NCBI GenBank assembly: GCA_964598355.1
Contig: CAZRBN010000019.1
Span: forward strand, 1 to 19,075
Source: DASQJJ01 sp964598355
Lineage (GTDB): Bacteria; Patescibacteriota; Microgenomatia; Levybacterales; UBA12049
Length of the DNA: 19,075 nt
Direction: 5' to 3'
This document shows, piece by piece, positions 1-6,493 of the stretch. The notes beneath the pieces are model-generated. The model was not told where the DNA came from, did no database searches, and saw nothing but the letters and a program-made list of their open reading frames with translations. How positions within the stretch are numbered: position 1 is the stretch's first letter; every line of letters starts with the position of its first letter. A program made the position numbers and the translations under genes.

Positions 1-1
1 A

Positions 2-232
2 ACACTATATGTTCTCTATATTGCATTACTTGGAATTATTGGAGTGTTTCTTGCAAAAGGAGCTAATGATCCATTCGGGGGAATATATCTTTGGATGTTT
101 AGTCATGTTCCTGGATTTATTATGTTTCGTGATCCCACGAAATGGTATTTGTTGATTGTTTTGTCTTACTCAATGCTCATCCCCTATTCAATAGGGAAGG
201 TGTATGGACTCCTTAAAAGGAGGTTTGAGTGA
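2..232 (+). CDS. C-terminal end of a polytopic membrane protein (YfhO/GT-C-like), 5' partial
   Basis: The reading frame is open from the first bases, so only the last 76 codons of a longer gene are present; a GTG at 44 is internal and not a start. The fragment has a hydrophobic segment, a loop with FRDPTKW, a second hydrophobic segment and a short basic tail (LLKRRFE). A Phe-Arg-x-Pro-x-Lys-aromatic loop is typical of large bacterial membrane proteins of the YfhO/arabinofuranosyltransferase-like GT-C type, which transfer sugars from lipid carriers outside the membrane. The stop TGA overlaps the next gene's GTG start by 4 nt, and that gene looks like the missing C-terminal, extracytoplasmic part of the same kind of protein. 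Family assignment rests on this short piece and is tentative. Confidence 0.6.
   Translation, partial: TLYVLYIALLGIIGVFLAKGANDPFGGIYLWMFSHVPGFIMFRDPTKWYLLIVLSYSMLIPYSIGKVYGLLKRRFE
215..223 (+). promoter_or_regulatory. Strong Shine-Dalgarno site for the GTG start at 229
   Basis: AAAAGGAGG lies inside the end of the upstream gene and leaves 5 nt before the GTG at 229. It is the best ribosome-binding site in the window, and it argues that the GTGA overlap is a real coupled start and not a sequencing frameshift. Confidence 0.75.
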
Positions 233-1116
233 AAAGGTATATCCCCAAGCTATTTCTCTTGGTTGTTGTTGCCTATTTGTTATTTCTTATTCGTCCTGCG
301 TTATTAGGACAATTAGGAGGGACTTTTAAAGGGCATCAAGTGCCTCAGGAGTATATAAAGTTGGAAAAATTTTTGAGTGGTCACCATACTTTTTCAAGAA
401 CATTTTGGCTTCCCACAACTCAGCGGTTTGGGTTTTATTCTTCAACTCATCCTGCTATTCCAGCTTTGGATTATTATCATGTTTCAAGTATTTCAGGGGT
501 ACTGGATAACTTGAAAAAGGATGGTGCTGAAAAACAGCTGCAGGAAGCGAGCGTAAAGTATGTTATTGTGCCATTTGATAGTGAAGGAGAGATATTTCTG
601 ACAGATAGAAAATATGACCAGACTCTATATGAGAAGACAGTGGAAGAGGTAGAAAAAATTTCCTGGCTTACTGAAGTATCAGAGCTTGGCAGAATTCATG
701 TTTTTGCAGTAAACAATCCGAAAGACCATTTTTGGACGGATAGTAACTTAAAACTTTTCTATATATCTATTTCTCCTACGGATTATGAGATTAAGATAAA
801 CAACGTAAAAAGAGGAGACAAACTTGTTTTCTCAGAAAGTTATGACAGTGGATGGAAAGCGGAGATAGTCAATAGGCAACAGGCAACAAGCAATAGAAAA
901 CAAGTTGAGATTATCGAAAGTACGTCTTACGAAAAGACACTGAATAGTTTTGTTTTGCCTAAAGGTGGGTCATATACCCTCCGTGTTTTTTATCAGCCAC
1001 AAGAGTGGGTGAATAGAGGGGTTTGGGTAAGTATATCTTCAATAGTAATTATTAGTTCTGTAGTTGTTTATTTGCTACTAAAGAAGCAACTAAGATTTAA
1101 GTTGTTTGTTCTGTAA
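229..1116 (+). CDS. Membrane-anchored extracytoplasmic protein, C-terminal half of a YfhO-like membrane protein
   Basis: 295 residues starting at GTG, chosen because of the perfect Shine-Dalgarno site 5 nt upstream and the 4-nt GTGA overlap with the preceding gene. Residues about 5-25 form a membrane segment (LFLLVVVAYLLFLI). A long extracytoplasmic region follows, with an LVFSESYDSGWKAEI segment typical of the beta-rich C-terminal domain of YfhO-like proteins. A second membrane segment is at about 266-284, with a short basic tail. The upstream gene ends in a basic cytoplasmic tail, so the two products read like one protein cut at a cytoplasmic loop; they are probably made together and interact. 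Residues about 215-225 (NRQQATSNRKQ) are encoded by a 7-bp tandem array. Likely role: part of a lipid-dependent glycosyltransferase or a surface-glycan assembly protein. The function is inferred. Confidence 0.7.
   Translation: MKRYIPKLFLLVVVAYLLFLIRPALLGQLGGTFKGHQVPQEYIKLEKFLSGHHTFSRTFWLPTTQRFGFYSSTHPAIPALDYYHVSSISGVLDNLKKDGAEKQLQEASVKYVIVPFDSEGEIFLTDRKYDQTLYEKTVEEVEKISWLTEVSELGRIHVFAVNNPKDHFWTDSNLKLFYISISPTDYEIKINNVKRGDKLVFSESYDSGWKAEIVNRQQATSNRKQVEIIESTSYEKTLNSFVLPKGGSYTLRVFYQPQEWVNRGVWVSISSIVIISSVVVYLLLKKQLRFKLFVL
870..904. repeat. 7-bp-period tandem array A (CAAYAGG-like unit), in frame
   Basis: Five consecutive heptamers share a CAA start and a purine-rich end: CAATAGG, CAACAGG and CAACAAG are the clearest units, the last two being weaker. 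The period is exactly 7, so three units encode seven residues, and the reading frame crosses it as an Asn/Gln/Arg-rich stretch between beta-strand-like segments of the 229-1116 protein. Confidence 0.75.
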
Positions 1117-1122
1117 AGGCTA

Positions 1123-1151
1123 TTGACAACTATATAAGGTTTGTCTAGTCT
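1123..1151 (+). promoter_or_regulatory. Candidate promoter for the secreted protein gene at 1162
   Basis: A perfect -35 TTGACA (1123-1128), a 17-nt spacer and TAGTCT (1146-1151) as -10. The -10 box is poor overall but keeps the most conserved T, A and final T. It ends 10 nt before ATG 1162, so the transcript would be leaderless or nearly so. This would also place the in-frame TTG at 1141 upstream of the transcription start. Confidence 0.4.
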
Positions 1152-1161
1152 TAAGATATAT

Positions 1162-1998
1162 ATGATTTTTCTTTCTGCTAAAAAAGCCAAACATTTCATA
1201 TTTCCTCTTCTCTTCTTTTTATTAACTGCAACTGTTTTATTTATTCTTTCTAGATCAACGATTCATGCAAATAATCCAACATCTTTAACAGGATGTCTAA
1301 AAAATAATACGGGAACTCTCTATGCTCTTGCTACAAATAGCGCTCCTCTTAATCCATGTCGAACAGGAGATACACAAATTGGTTTGGGAAGCGGTGATAT
1401 AACAGCTGTTATTGCTGGAGCTGGTTTAAATGGTGGCGGGACGAGTGGTGATGTAACACTTTCAGTTGCAGATAGTGGGATTACAAGTGTAAAATTAGCA
1501 GATAGTGCTGTAACCCAAGCGAAGATATCCCATGCTGCATCAGAGCCATCTCTTGTTCAAACATACGAAAATACTGATGATGTTCATTATACAGTGAGTG
1601 GATCTACTGCAAATCATGATCTTACAACCTCCATTAGTCTTACTGTACCAACAGGTAAAGCATACAACTACATGATTTCATATAGCGGAATCCTCCATTA
1701 CATCTACTCTGAAAGAGAAAGTGGTGCTACAAGCTTTTATGCAGAATGGAAAGCTGGAATTGTAGCAAATGACATGCTCGTTACTCCTCTCAATAATGTT
1801 GCTCTAACAGGCTACAGACAAGACTGGGGAGCTCTTGCAGCAAGTAGTGTATGGAATCAACCAATGAATACAACATGGATGGTAAGACTTACTGAAGGAA
1901 CTTATACAATAAAAATACGACTCTCTGGATATTCTGATAATACTATGAATACTGCTCACTTCTGGGAACAAAAGCTATACGTAGGTAGGCTTTTCTAA
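1162..1998 (+). CDS. Secreted surface protein with tail-fibre-like shaft motif
   Basis: 278 residues from ATG 1162; a TTG at 1141 would add seven residues but has no useful Shine-Dalgarno site and lies before the likely transcription start. An N-terminal signal peptide is clear: lysines, a hydrophobic core, then probable cleavage after IHA (about residue 35). Next is a small region with two cysteines (GCLKNNTG and NPCRTGD), probably disulfide-bonded. A shaft-like segment follows, GLNGGGTSGDVTLS then DSGITSVKLADSAVT, a pattern common in phage tail fibres and other trimeric surface fibres. The last 150 residues are Thr/Ser/aromatic-rich with alternating beta-strand character, ending in a strand (EQKLYVGRLF); a C1q/TNF-like jelly roll is possible. 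It stands alone between two promoters, not in the glycan operon. Role in adhesion or host contact is inferred. Confidence 0.75.
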   Translation: MIFLSAKKAKHFIFPLLFFLLTATVLFILSRSTIHANNPTSLTGCLKNNTGTLYALATNSAPLNPCRTGDTQIGLGSGDITAVIAGAGLNGGGTSGDVTLSVADSGITSVKLADSAVTQAKISHAASEPSLVQTYENTDDVHYTVSGSTANHDLTTSISLTVPTGKAYNYMISYSGILHYIYSERESGATSFYAEWKAGIVANDMLVTPLNNVALTGYRQDWGALAASSVWNQPMNTTWMVRLTEGTYTIKIRLSGYSDNTMNTAHFWEQKLYVGRLF

Positions 1999-2022
1999 CT
2001 ACTTATTTCACTCTACAAGATT

Positions 2023-2051
2023 TTGCTTTTATACCCCTTCCTTGGTACAAT
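2023..2051 (+). promoter_or_regulatory. Promoter of the 2061-13105 operon
   Basis: TTGCTT (2023-2028), a 17-nt spacer, then an extended -10 TGGTACAAT (2043-2051). The -10 box ends 9 nt before ATG 2061, so transcription should begin 0-3 nt before the start codon. No Shine-Dalgarno site precedes the ATG. Confidence 0.55.
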
Positions 2052-2060
2052 TGAGTTGTT

Positions 2061-3029
2061 ATGATTAGCTTTGTTATTCCTGTTTTTAATGAAGAAGAGA
2101 GTTTACCCGCTTTTTATACCCGCCTTGCCAAAGCAACACAAGCATTAAAAGACTCCTACGAAATTCTTTTTATTGATGATGGGTCAACAGACAGTACTCT
2201 TTCTCTTTTACAACAGTATGAAAAGAAAGATAAGCATGTAAAGATTTTCTCCTTCCGTGCAAATCAAGGTAAATCAGAAGGACTGACACTTGGATTTCAG
2301 ATGGCAAAGGGTGACTACATAGTGACTCTTGATGCTGATTTACAAGATCTGCCAGAAGAAATTGAGAAACTTGTTGTAAAAGCCAAAGAAGGCTATGAAT
2401 TAGTTGCTGGATGGAGAAAAGACAGAAAAGACCCACTGAAAAAAATAATATCTTCCAAGCTCTTTAACCTTTTAGCAAAATTTTTCTGGGGACTTAATCT
2501 TCATGACTATAATTGTGGTCTCAAAGTATATAGTAAGGATGCTGCAAAAAGCCTAAGGTTGTATGGAGGCATGCATCGATTTATACCGCTTTTGGTATAT
2601 GGACAAGGATTCAATGTGACAGAGGTGCCTGTTGAGCACAGTAAAAGGCTATACGGCAAATCTAAATATGGATTCTCCAAATTATGGAAAGACTTGCCCG
2701 ATATTATGACTATGCTTTTTATTACAAAATACAGCAAACGTCCGCTTCATTTCTTTGGTATGGTAGGAGGATTTCTTTTTACTATTGGTACTCTCCTCCT
2801 TTTATATTTGACAGGCGTACATTTTACTGGACATTCTATTGGAACACGGCCACTTTTTTTCTTGGGGATTCTTCTTTTGCTTGCAGGACTTCAAGTGCTT
2901 ATTACCGGATTTTTGGCAGATTTGATAATTAATATTTCCCATACTCCACGGTCTATCGAGGAGCGGATGTATTTCCATTTAAAGTATCGAACTGATAAAA
3001 AACAGCCTGAAAATGTGACAATTGACTAA
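2061..3029 (+). CDS. GT2 glycosyltransferase, polyprenyl-phosphate-sugar synthase type (GtrB/ArnC/DPM1-like)
   Basis: 322 residues. The N-terminal GT-A domain begins MISFVIPVFNEEES, with nucleotide-binding IDDGSTDS (D39-D40) and the metal-binding DADLQD (D91, D93, D96), all typical of dolichyl/undecaprenyl-phosphate sugar synthases. These enzymes move a sugar from a nucleotide donor to a polyprenyl phosphate on the cytoplasmic face. Further motifs NCGLKVYSKDA and KRLYGKSKYG fit the family. Two C-terminal membrane helices (about 230-252 and 264-288) anchor it, as in GtrB. It opens the operon with its own promoter and no ribosome-binding site. The lipid-linked sugar it makes could feed the GT-C type enzymes encoded at 6465 and 9569; the sugar cannot be read from sequence. 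Confidence 0.88.
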   Translation: MISFVIPVFNEEESLPAFYTRLAKATQALKDSYEILFIDDGSTDSTLSLLQQYEKKDKHVKIFSFRANQGKSEGLTLGFQMAKGDYIVTLDADLQDLPEEIEKLVVKAKEGYELVAGWRKDRKDPLKKIISSKLFNLLAKFFWGLNLHDYNCGLKVYSKDAAKSLRLYGGMHRFIPLLVYGQGFNVTEVPVEHSKRLYGKSKYGFSKLWKDLPDIMTMLFITKYSKRPLHFFGMVGGFLFTIGTLLLLYLTGVHFTGHSIGTRPLFFLGILLLLAGLQVLITGFLADLIINISHTPRSIEERMYFHLKYRTDKKQPENVTID

Positions 3030-3032
3030 CGT

Positions 3033-3248
3033 ATGAAGCCTCAAGATATCTTATTCCTTGTAGTCTTTGCAGGACTTCTCTATAGACGTAACCCCAAGTA
3101 TTTTACGATTGCTGGACTTATCCTTACCGCTTTAGCTATTCCCTTTTTTAGTTTGCATATATTCTTTACCGCACAACGGTTTACCTACTATGCTGCTTTC
3201 TTTTTTCTCATAGCAATTTTGTTATTTTTGTTTCAAAATAAAAAATAA
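3033..3248 (+). CDS. Small membrane protein, 71 aa
   Basis: 71 residues with two clear hydrophobic segments (about 24-44 and 49-68) and a shorter one at 6-17, ending in a basic tail (FQNKK). It starts 3 nt after the stop of the GT2 gene and ends 3 nt before the next start, so it is made in the same operon by coupled translation. I do not recognise a named family. Position directly after a membrane-anchored polyprenyl-phosphate sugar synthase suggests a partner or helper of that enzyme; it is too small to be a four-helix GtrA-type flippase. The function is unknown. Confidence 0.7.
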   Translation: MKPQDILFLVVFAGLLYRRNPKYFTIAGLILTALAIPFFSLHIFFTAQRFTYYAAFFFLIAILLFLFQNKK

Positions 3249-3251
3249 AGT

Positions 3252-3785
3252 ATGAAGATTGGAATTGACATATCACAGCTTGCTTTTGAAAAAACAGGGG
3301 TGGCAAATTTTCTGGGCAAACTTATCGAAGCACTGATAAAAAATGATAGCAATAATACCTATGTTCTATTTTACTCCAGTCTTAGAAAAGAATTTCTGAT
3401 TTCTAATTTTACATTTCTAATCAATGCTCAAAATATCAAAATTAAAAAATATAAGCTTCCCCCAATTATTTTAGATCTGTTATGGAATAGGCTTCATATA
3501 CTCCCCATAGAGTGGTTTATTGGACCAGTTGATGTTTTTATTTCTTCAGACTGGGTACAGCCTCCTAGTAAAGCAAAAAAGGTAACTATTTTGTATGACT
3601 TGATTGTGTATAAATATCCAGAAGAAACAGCGAAAAAAATAGTTACTGTTCAGAAGCATCGTTTGGATTGGGTTACAAAAGAAATAGATAAAGTCATTTG
3701 TATATCAGAAGCGACAAAAAAAGACGCAATGGAGATTTTGGGATTGCCAGAGAATAAGCTAACTGTTGTGTATCCGGGTATGTAG
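3252..3785 (+). pseudogene. Truncated GT4 glycosyltransferase: N-terminal domain only
   Basis: 177 residues that match only the first Rossmann domain of a GT4 enzyme: MKIGIDISQLAFEKTGVANF at the start, the TILYDLIVYKYPE region, and KVICISEATKKDAME followed by KLTVVYPGM, then TAG. In intact relatives (such as the neighbour at 3857) YPG marks the hinge, and about 190 further residues carrying the donor-binding EGFGLP site follow. Here that domain is missing, and the next 71 nt show no coding remnant. It sits 3 nt after the previous gene and is still open over its whole length. It is probably a decayed copy, but a stand-alone acceptor-binding domain is not excluded. Residues about 47-59 come from a 7-bp array. 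Confidence 0.7.
3392..3426. repeat. 7-bp-period tandem array B (ATTTCTA unit), in frame
   Basis: Heptamers ATTTCTG, ATTTCTA, ATTTTAC and a second ATTTCTA follow one another at exact 7-nt spacing, with a weaker fifth (ATCAATG). They encode ISNFTFLIN after the beta-strand/loop YVLFYSSLRKEF of the truncated GT4, at a loop position. Confidence 0.7.
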
Positions 3786-3856
3786 AGAGTATGTACGTCT
3801 ATAAATGATTGAATAAATAGCCAATAGATAATATAACAATTTTTTATATAAATACT

Positions 3857-4987
3857 ATGATAATTGGAATTGATGGAAATGAAGCAAATGTTGAAAGAAA
3901 AGTAGGAATTGGAGAATATGCATACCAATTGATTACGCAATTGTATGATTTACGATTTACGATTCAAGATGTAAGATTTGTTATTTACTTAAAAGATAAA
4001 CCAAATAGTGAATTACCTAAGGAAGATGAAAAGTGGAAATATATCATTGTTGGACCTAAAAAATTGTGGACACAGATAGGACTTCCTTTGTATCTTTTTA
4101 CTCATTTTCCAAGGCCTAATGTTTTCTTTACTCCCACCCATTACGCACCACGTTTCAGTCCTGTGCCAACAGCTATTTCTGTAATGGATTTGTCTTACCT
4201 TCATTTTCCAGAGCTTTTTGCAAAAAAAGATTTGTATCAACTGACCAATTGGACAGAGTATTCAGTAAAAAATGCAACAAAAATATTTACTATTAGTAAT
4301 GCCTCCCGTGATGATATAATCAAACAGTATAAGGTTAAACAAGAGAAGGTGATAGTAACCTACCCTGGAATAAAACATGCAATAAGCAATATGAATAACG
4401 CACTAGGCAAGAAAGACCTACAAGAGAAATTTGGGATCAAAGACAAGTATATTCTTTTTGTTGGAACACTTCAGCCGAGGAAAAATATTGTCAGATTGAT
4501 AGAGGCATTTTCAAACGTTAAACGTCAAACGTCAACAGATAAGGGTCTGCAATTAGTGGTCGTGGGGAAAAAGGGGTGGTTGTATGAAGGCATTTTAGCT
4601 GCTCCAAAAAAGTTTGGTGTAGAAGAAGATGTGAAGTTTCTGGATTTTGTCGGTGATGAAGATTTGCCCTCTTTATACAAACATGCACTTTGTTATGTCT
4701 TACCAAGTCTATATGAGGGATTTGGACTACCAGTTATTGAAGCAATGAAGTATGGGTGTCCTGTGATAACAAGCAATGTAAGTAGTCTTCCAGAAGCAGG
4801 AGGAGATGCAGCTATGTATGTGGACCCATTGGATAGTAATGATATAGCTGGGAAAATAGAAAAAGTTATTAGCAGTCCAACCCTACGTGAGGAAATGGTG
4901 AAAAAGGGATATACTCATATACAGAAGTTTTCTTGGGAAAAAGCGGCAAAAGAAACACTAGATGTATTGATAAGCATGGCTAAATAG
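3857..4987 (+). CDS. GT4 family glycosyltransferase (mannosyltransferase-like)
   Basis: 376 residues with both Rossmann domains. The N-terminal domain starts MIIGIDGNEANVERKVGIGE and runs to the hinge VTYPGI. The donor-binding domain starts YILFVGTLQPRKN and carries the E-x7-E motif SLYEGFGLPVIEA (E287, E295). It transfers a sugar, often mannose in this subgroup, from a nucleotide donor in the cytoplasm; the manC gene at 16434 makes GDP-mannose a plausible donor. A gap of 71 nt separates it from the truncated GT4, without a ribosome-binding site; a TATAAA 4 nt before ATG is weak evidence for a promoter. It is unusual in carrying two clear 7-bp repeat arrays (residues about 31-42 and 219-230) and perhaps a third, each in a loop between secondary-structure elements. 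Confidence 0.88.
   Translation: MIIGIDGNEANVERKVGIGEYAYQLITQLYDLRFTIQDVRFVIYLKDKPNSELPKEDEKWKYIIVGPKKLWTQIGLPLYLFTHFPRPNVFFTPTHYAPRFSPVPTAISVMDLSYLHFPELFAKKDLYQLTNWTEYSVKNATKIFTISNASRDDIIKQYKVKQEKVIVTYPGIKHAISNMNNALGKKDLQEKFGIKDKYILFVGTLQPRKNIVRLIEAFSNVKRQTSTDKGLQLVVVGKKGWLYEGILAAPKKFGVEEDVKFLDFVGDEDLPSLYKHALCYVLPSLYEGFGLPVIEAMKYGCPVITSNVSSLPEAGGDAAMYVDPLDSNDIAGKIEKVISSPTLREEMVKKGYTHIQKFSWEKAAKETLDVLISMAK
3947..3981. repeat. 7-bp-period tandem array C (GATTTAC unit), in frame
   Basis: Two perfect GATTTAC units are followed by three diverged units that each begin with GAT (GATTCAA, GATGTAA, GATTTGT), all at exact 7-nt spacing. They encode DLRFTIQDVRFV, just before a beta strand of the N-terminal GT4 domain. 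Confidence 0.8.
4380..4414. repeat. Degenerate 7-bp-period segment (CAATAAG-like)
   Basis: CAATAAG and CAATATG are adjacent, and AATAACG, CACTAGG and CAAGAAA continue at the same spacing with much lower similarity. It covers the interdomain hinge (AISNMNNALGKK) of the 3857 GT4. It could be an old, decayed array or chance in AT-rich DNA. Confidence 0.3.
4512..4546. repeat. 7-bp-period tandem array D (YAAACGT unit), in frame
   Basis: CAAACGT, TAAACGT and a second CAAACGT are consecutive and nearly perfect; CAACAGA and TAAGGGT continue the phase with decay. They encode NVKRQTSTDKG in the loop between a helix (RLIEAFS) and a beta strand (LQLVVVGK) of the donor-binding GT4 domain. Confidence 0.8.
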
Positions 4988-5019
4988 CTGAATGATTTAA
5001 CCATATAACTATTAATTGT

Positions 5020-5613
5020 ATGAAAGACAAAACAGGAAAAATACTAACATTTGGAGAAATTCTTCGAAAAATTTCCCGTCGGCTTGATGCTGTTGAATTG
5101 GAATTTGAAATGATGATTTTAAAATATGTTGGATATATTCCTTCTCACCATATCAGACGTTTTTTTTATCGCGCTGGAGGGATGAAAATTGGGAAAGGAT
5201 CAACCCTCCATACTGGAGCAACATTTTATGACAGTCGGAATATCCAAATAGGAAACGACACAATTATTGGAGAAGGAGCAGTTCTGGATGGACGGGCACT
5301 GCTTCAGATAGGCAATCATGTGGACATAGCTTCAGAGGTAATGATATATAACTCTGAACATGACGTGAATGATACACATTTTGGCCCTATTGAAAAGGAA
5401 GTGGTAATAGGCGATTATGTATTTATTGGTCCACGGGCAATTATTCTTCCTGGAGTCAAGATTGCTAAAGGAGCAGTGGTGGCTGCTGGGGCTGTTGTGA
5501 CAAAAGATGTTGAGGAAAATTCCATTGTCGGTGGAGTGCCTGCAAAAGAAATCAGCAAAAGAAAAGTTACAGAATACTCCTACAAGCTTGGCCGTGCCCG
5601 CTGGTTCAGATAG
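5020..5613 (+). CDS. Left-handed beta-helix acyltransferase (LbetaH O-acetyltransferase type)
   Basis: 197 residues. After an alpha-helical N-terminus (about 1-50), the protein consists of hexapeptide repeats, visible as IQIGNDTIIGEGAVLDG, LQIGNHVDIAS and VVIGDYVFIGPRAIILPGVKI, ending in the family-typical VVAAGAVVTKDV and IVGGVPAKEI. H114 in YNSEHDVND is the expected catalytic histidine of maltose/galactoside-type O-acetyltransferases. It should transfer an acetyl group from acetyl-CoA to a sugar hydroxyl in the cytoplasm, decorating the glycan precursor. It begins 32 nt after the GT4 gene without a Shine-Dalgarno site. A serine acetyltransferase is less likely because the repeats and end motif match the sugar-modifying group. 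Confidence 0.88.
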   Translation: MKDKTGKILTFGEILRKISRRLDAVELEFEMMILKYVGYIPSHHIRRFFYRAGGMKIGKGSTLHTGATFYDSRNIQIGNDTIIGEGAVLDGRALLQIGNHVDIASEVMIYNSEHDVNDTHFGPIEKEVVIGDYVFIGPRAIILPGVKIAKGAVVAAGAVVTKDVEENSIVGGVPAKEISKRKVTEYSYKLGRARWFR

Positions 5614-5614
5614 T

Positions 5615-6493
5615 ATGAAACTTTCAATTATTTCCCTTAACTATCGGAATTCTGATTTAACCGTTGATTCAATGGAGAGTTTGTATGCACAATATAAAAA
5701 ACATTTTGAACAAAAGGAATGGGAATACATTATTGTTGACAATAATTCAAAAGATGATTCTGCAAAACATCTAAAAAAAACCGTTGGACAGTATATTGGT
5801 TTTTCTTTTATTCAAAATCCCGAAAATACTGGATTTGGAGCAGGAAATAACCTTGGAGTAAAACACGCACAAGGAGAATATGTATTATTCTTAAATAACG
5901 ATACAACAATCCAAGGGCGAGGTATTATGGATATGTTTAGCTATATGCAGGTCCATCCTGAAATTGCCATTTTGGGTGGTGAGTTACAAAATTTTGATGG
6001 GACATCACAATCATCAGCTGGTGAATTTTACACGATTTTTACTTTGATCCTTCTTCTTCTTGGGTTACAGCGATTTGGCGTTACTGGTAAAAATCCAAAG
6101 GAAATTTCCAAAGTTGATTGGGTAAAAGGTGCGCTTTTTATGATACGAAAGACGGTTTTTGAAAAATTAGGTGGATTTGATGAAAATATTTTTATGTATA
6201 CCGAGGATCTGGAATTATGTTACCGTGCGAAGGAAGCCGGTTACTCTTCCTATTTTTTCCCAACCAACGGTATTTTGCATAAAGACCAGGGAAGCAGCAA
6301 TAGAACATTTGCCATTGTAAATATCTATAAAAACCTTTTATATTTTTATAAAAAGCACAGACCTTTATGGGAGTACATTGTGGTAAAATTGCTACTTCAA
6401 ACAAAGGCCATTCTTCTGATATTATATGGAAAGCTCTTTAAAAAAGAGTATTTTGTTATTACGTATGAAAAAGCTTTTAGCGCTACTCGATAA
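5615..6493 (+). CDS. GT2 glycosyltransferase, rhamnosyltransferase-like (WbbL type)
   Basis: 292 residues from ATG 5615, one nucleotide after the previous stop; the frame is open further upstream to 5507, but that part overlaps the acyltransferase and shows no family similarity. MKLSIISLNYRNSD begins the GT-A fold; VDNNSKDDS (D42) binds the nucleotide, and LFLNNDTTI (D96) is the variant metal-binding motif of this subgroup. Later WVKGALFMIRKTVFEKLGG and FMYTEDLELCYRAKEAGY are the usual acceptor/base region of WbbL-like rhamnosyltransferases. It probably adds rhamnose or a related deoxy sugar in the cytoplasm; no dTDP-rhamnose genes are in the window, so the donor is unproven. It is a paralogue of the enzyme at 12158. 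Its last 29 nt overlap the next gene. Confidence 0.85.
   Translation: MKLSIISLNYRNSDLTVDSMESLYAQYKKHFEQKEWEYIIVDNNSKDDSAKHLKKTVGQYIGFSFIQNPENTGFGAGNNLGVKHAQGEYVLFLNNDTTIQGRGIMDMFSYMQVHPEIAILGGELQNFDGTSQSSAGEFYTIFTLILLLLGLQRFGVTGKNPKEISKVDWVKGALFMIRKTVFEKLGGFDENIFMYTEDLELCYRAKEAGYSSYFFPTNGILHKDQGSSNRTFAIVNIYKNLLYFYKKHRPLWEYIVVKLLLQTKAILLILYGKLFKKEYFVITYEKAFSATR

Noticed and set aside
229..232. Stop TGA at the first junction as a recoded codon (Gracilibacteria-type code)
   Set aside because: TGA also ends the 9572, 10999 and 18184 genes in ATGA overlaps or before clear intergenic DNA, so it is a normal stop here.
2684..2932. 82-codon plus-strand frame inside the 2061 GT2 gene
   Set aside because: It is an aromatic-rich shadow of the membrane-helix coding region with no start signal or family pattern.
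5004..5009. TATAAC before the acyltransferase start as a promoter
   Set aside because: It ends 10 nt before ATG, like the other boxes, but there is no -35 element and such hexamers arise easily by chance in AT-rich spacers within an operon.
5507..5614. Upstream extension of the 5615 GT2 gene
   Set aside because: The extra 36 codons lie in a different frame over the end of the acyltransferase gene and encode no GT2-like sequence; ATG 5615 begins the usual KLSIISLNY start.
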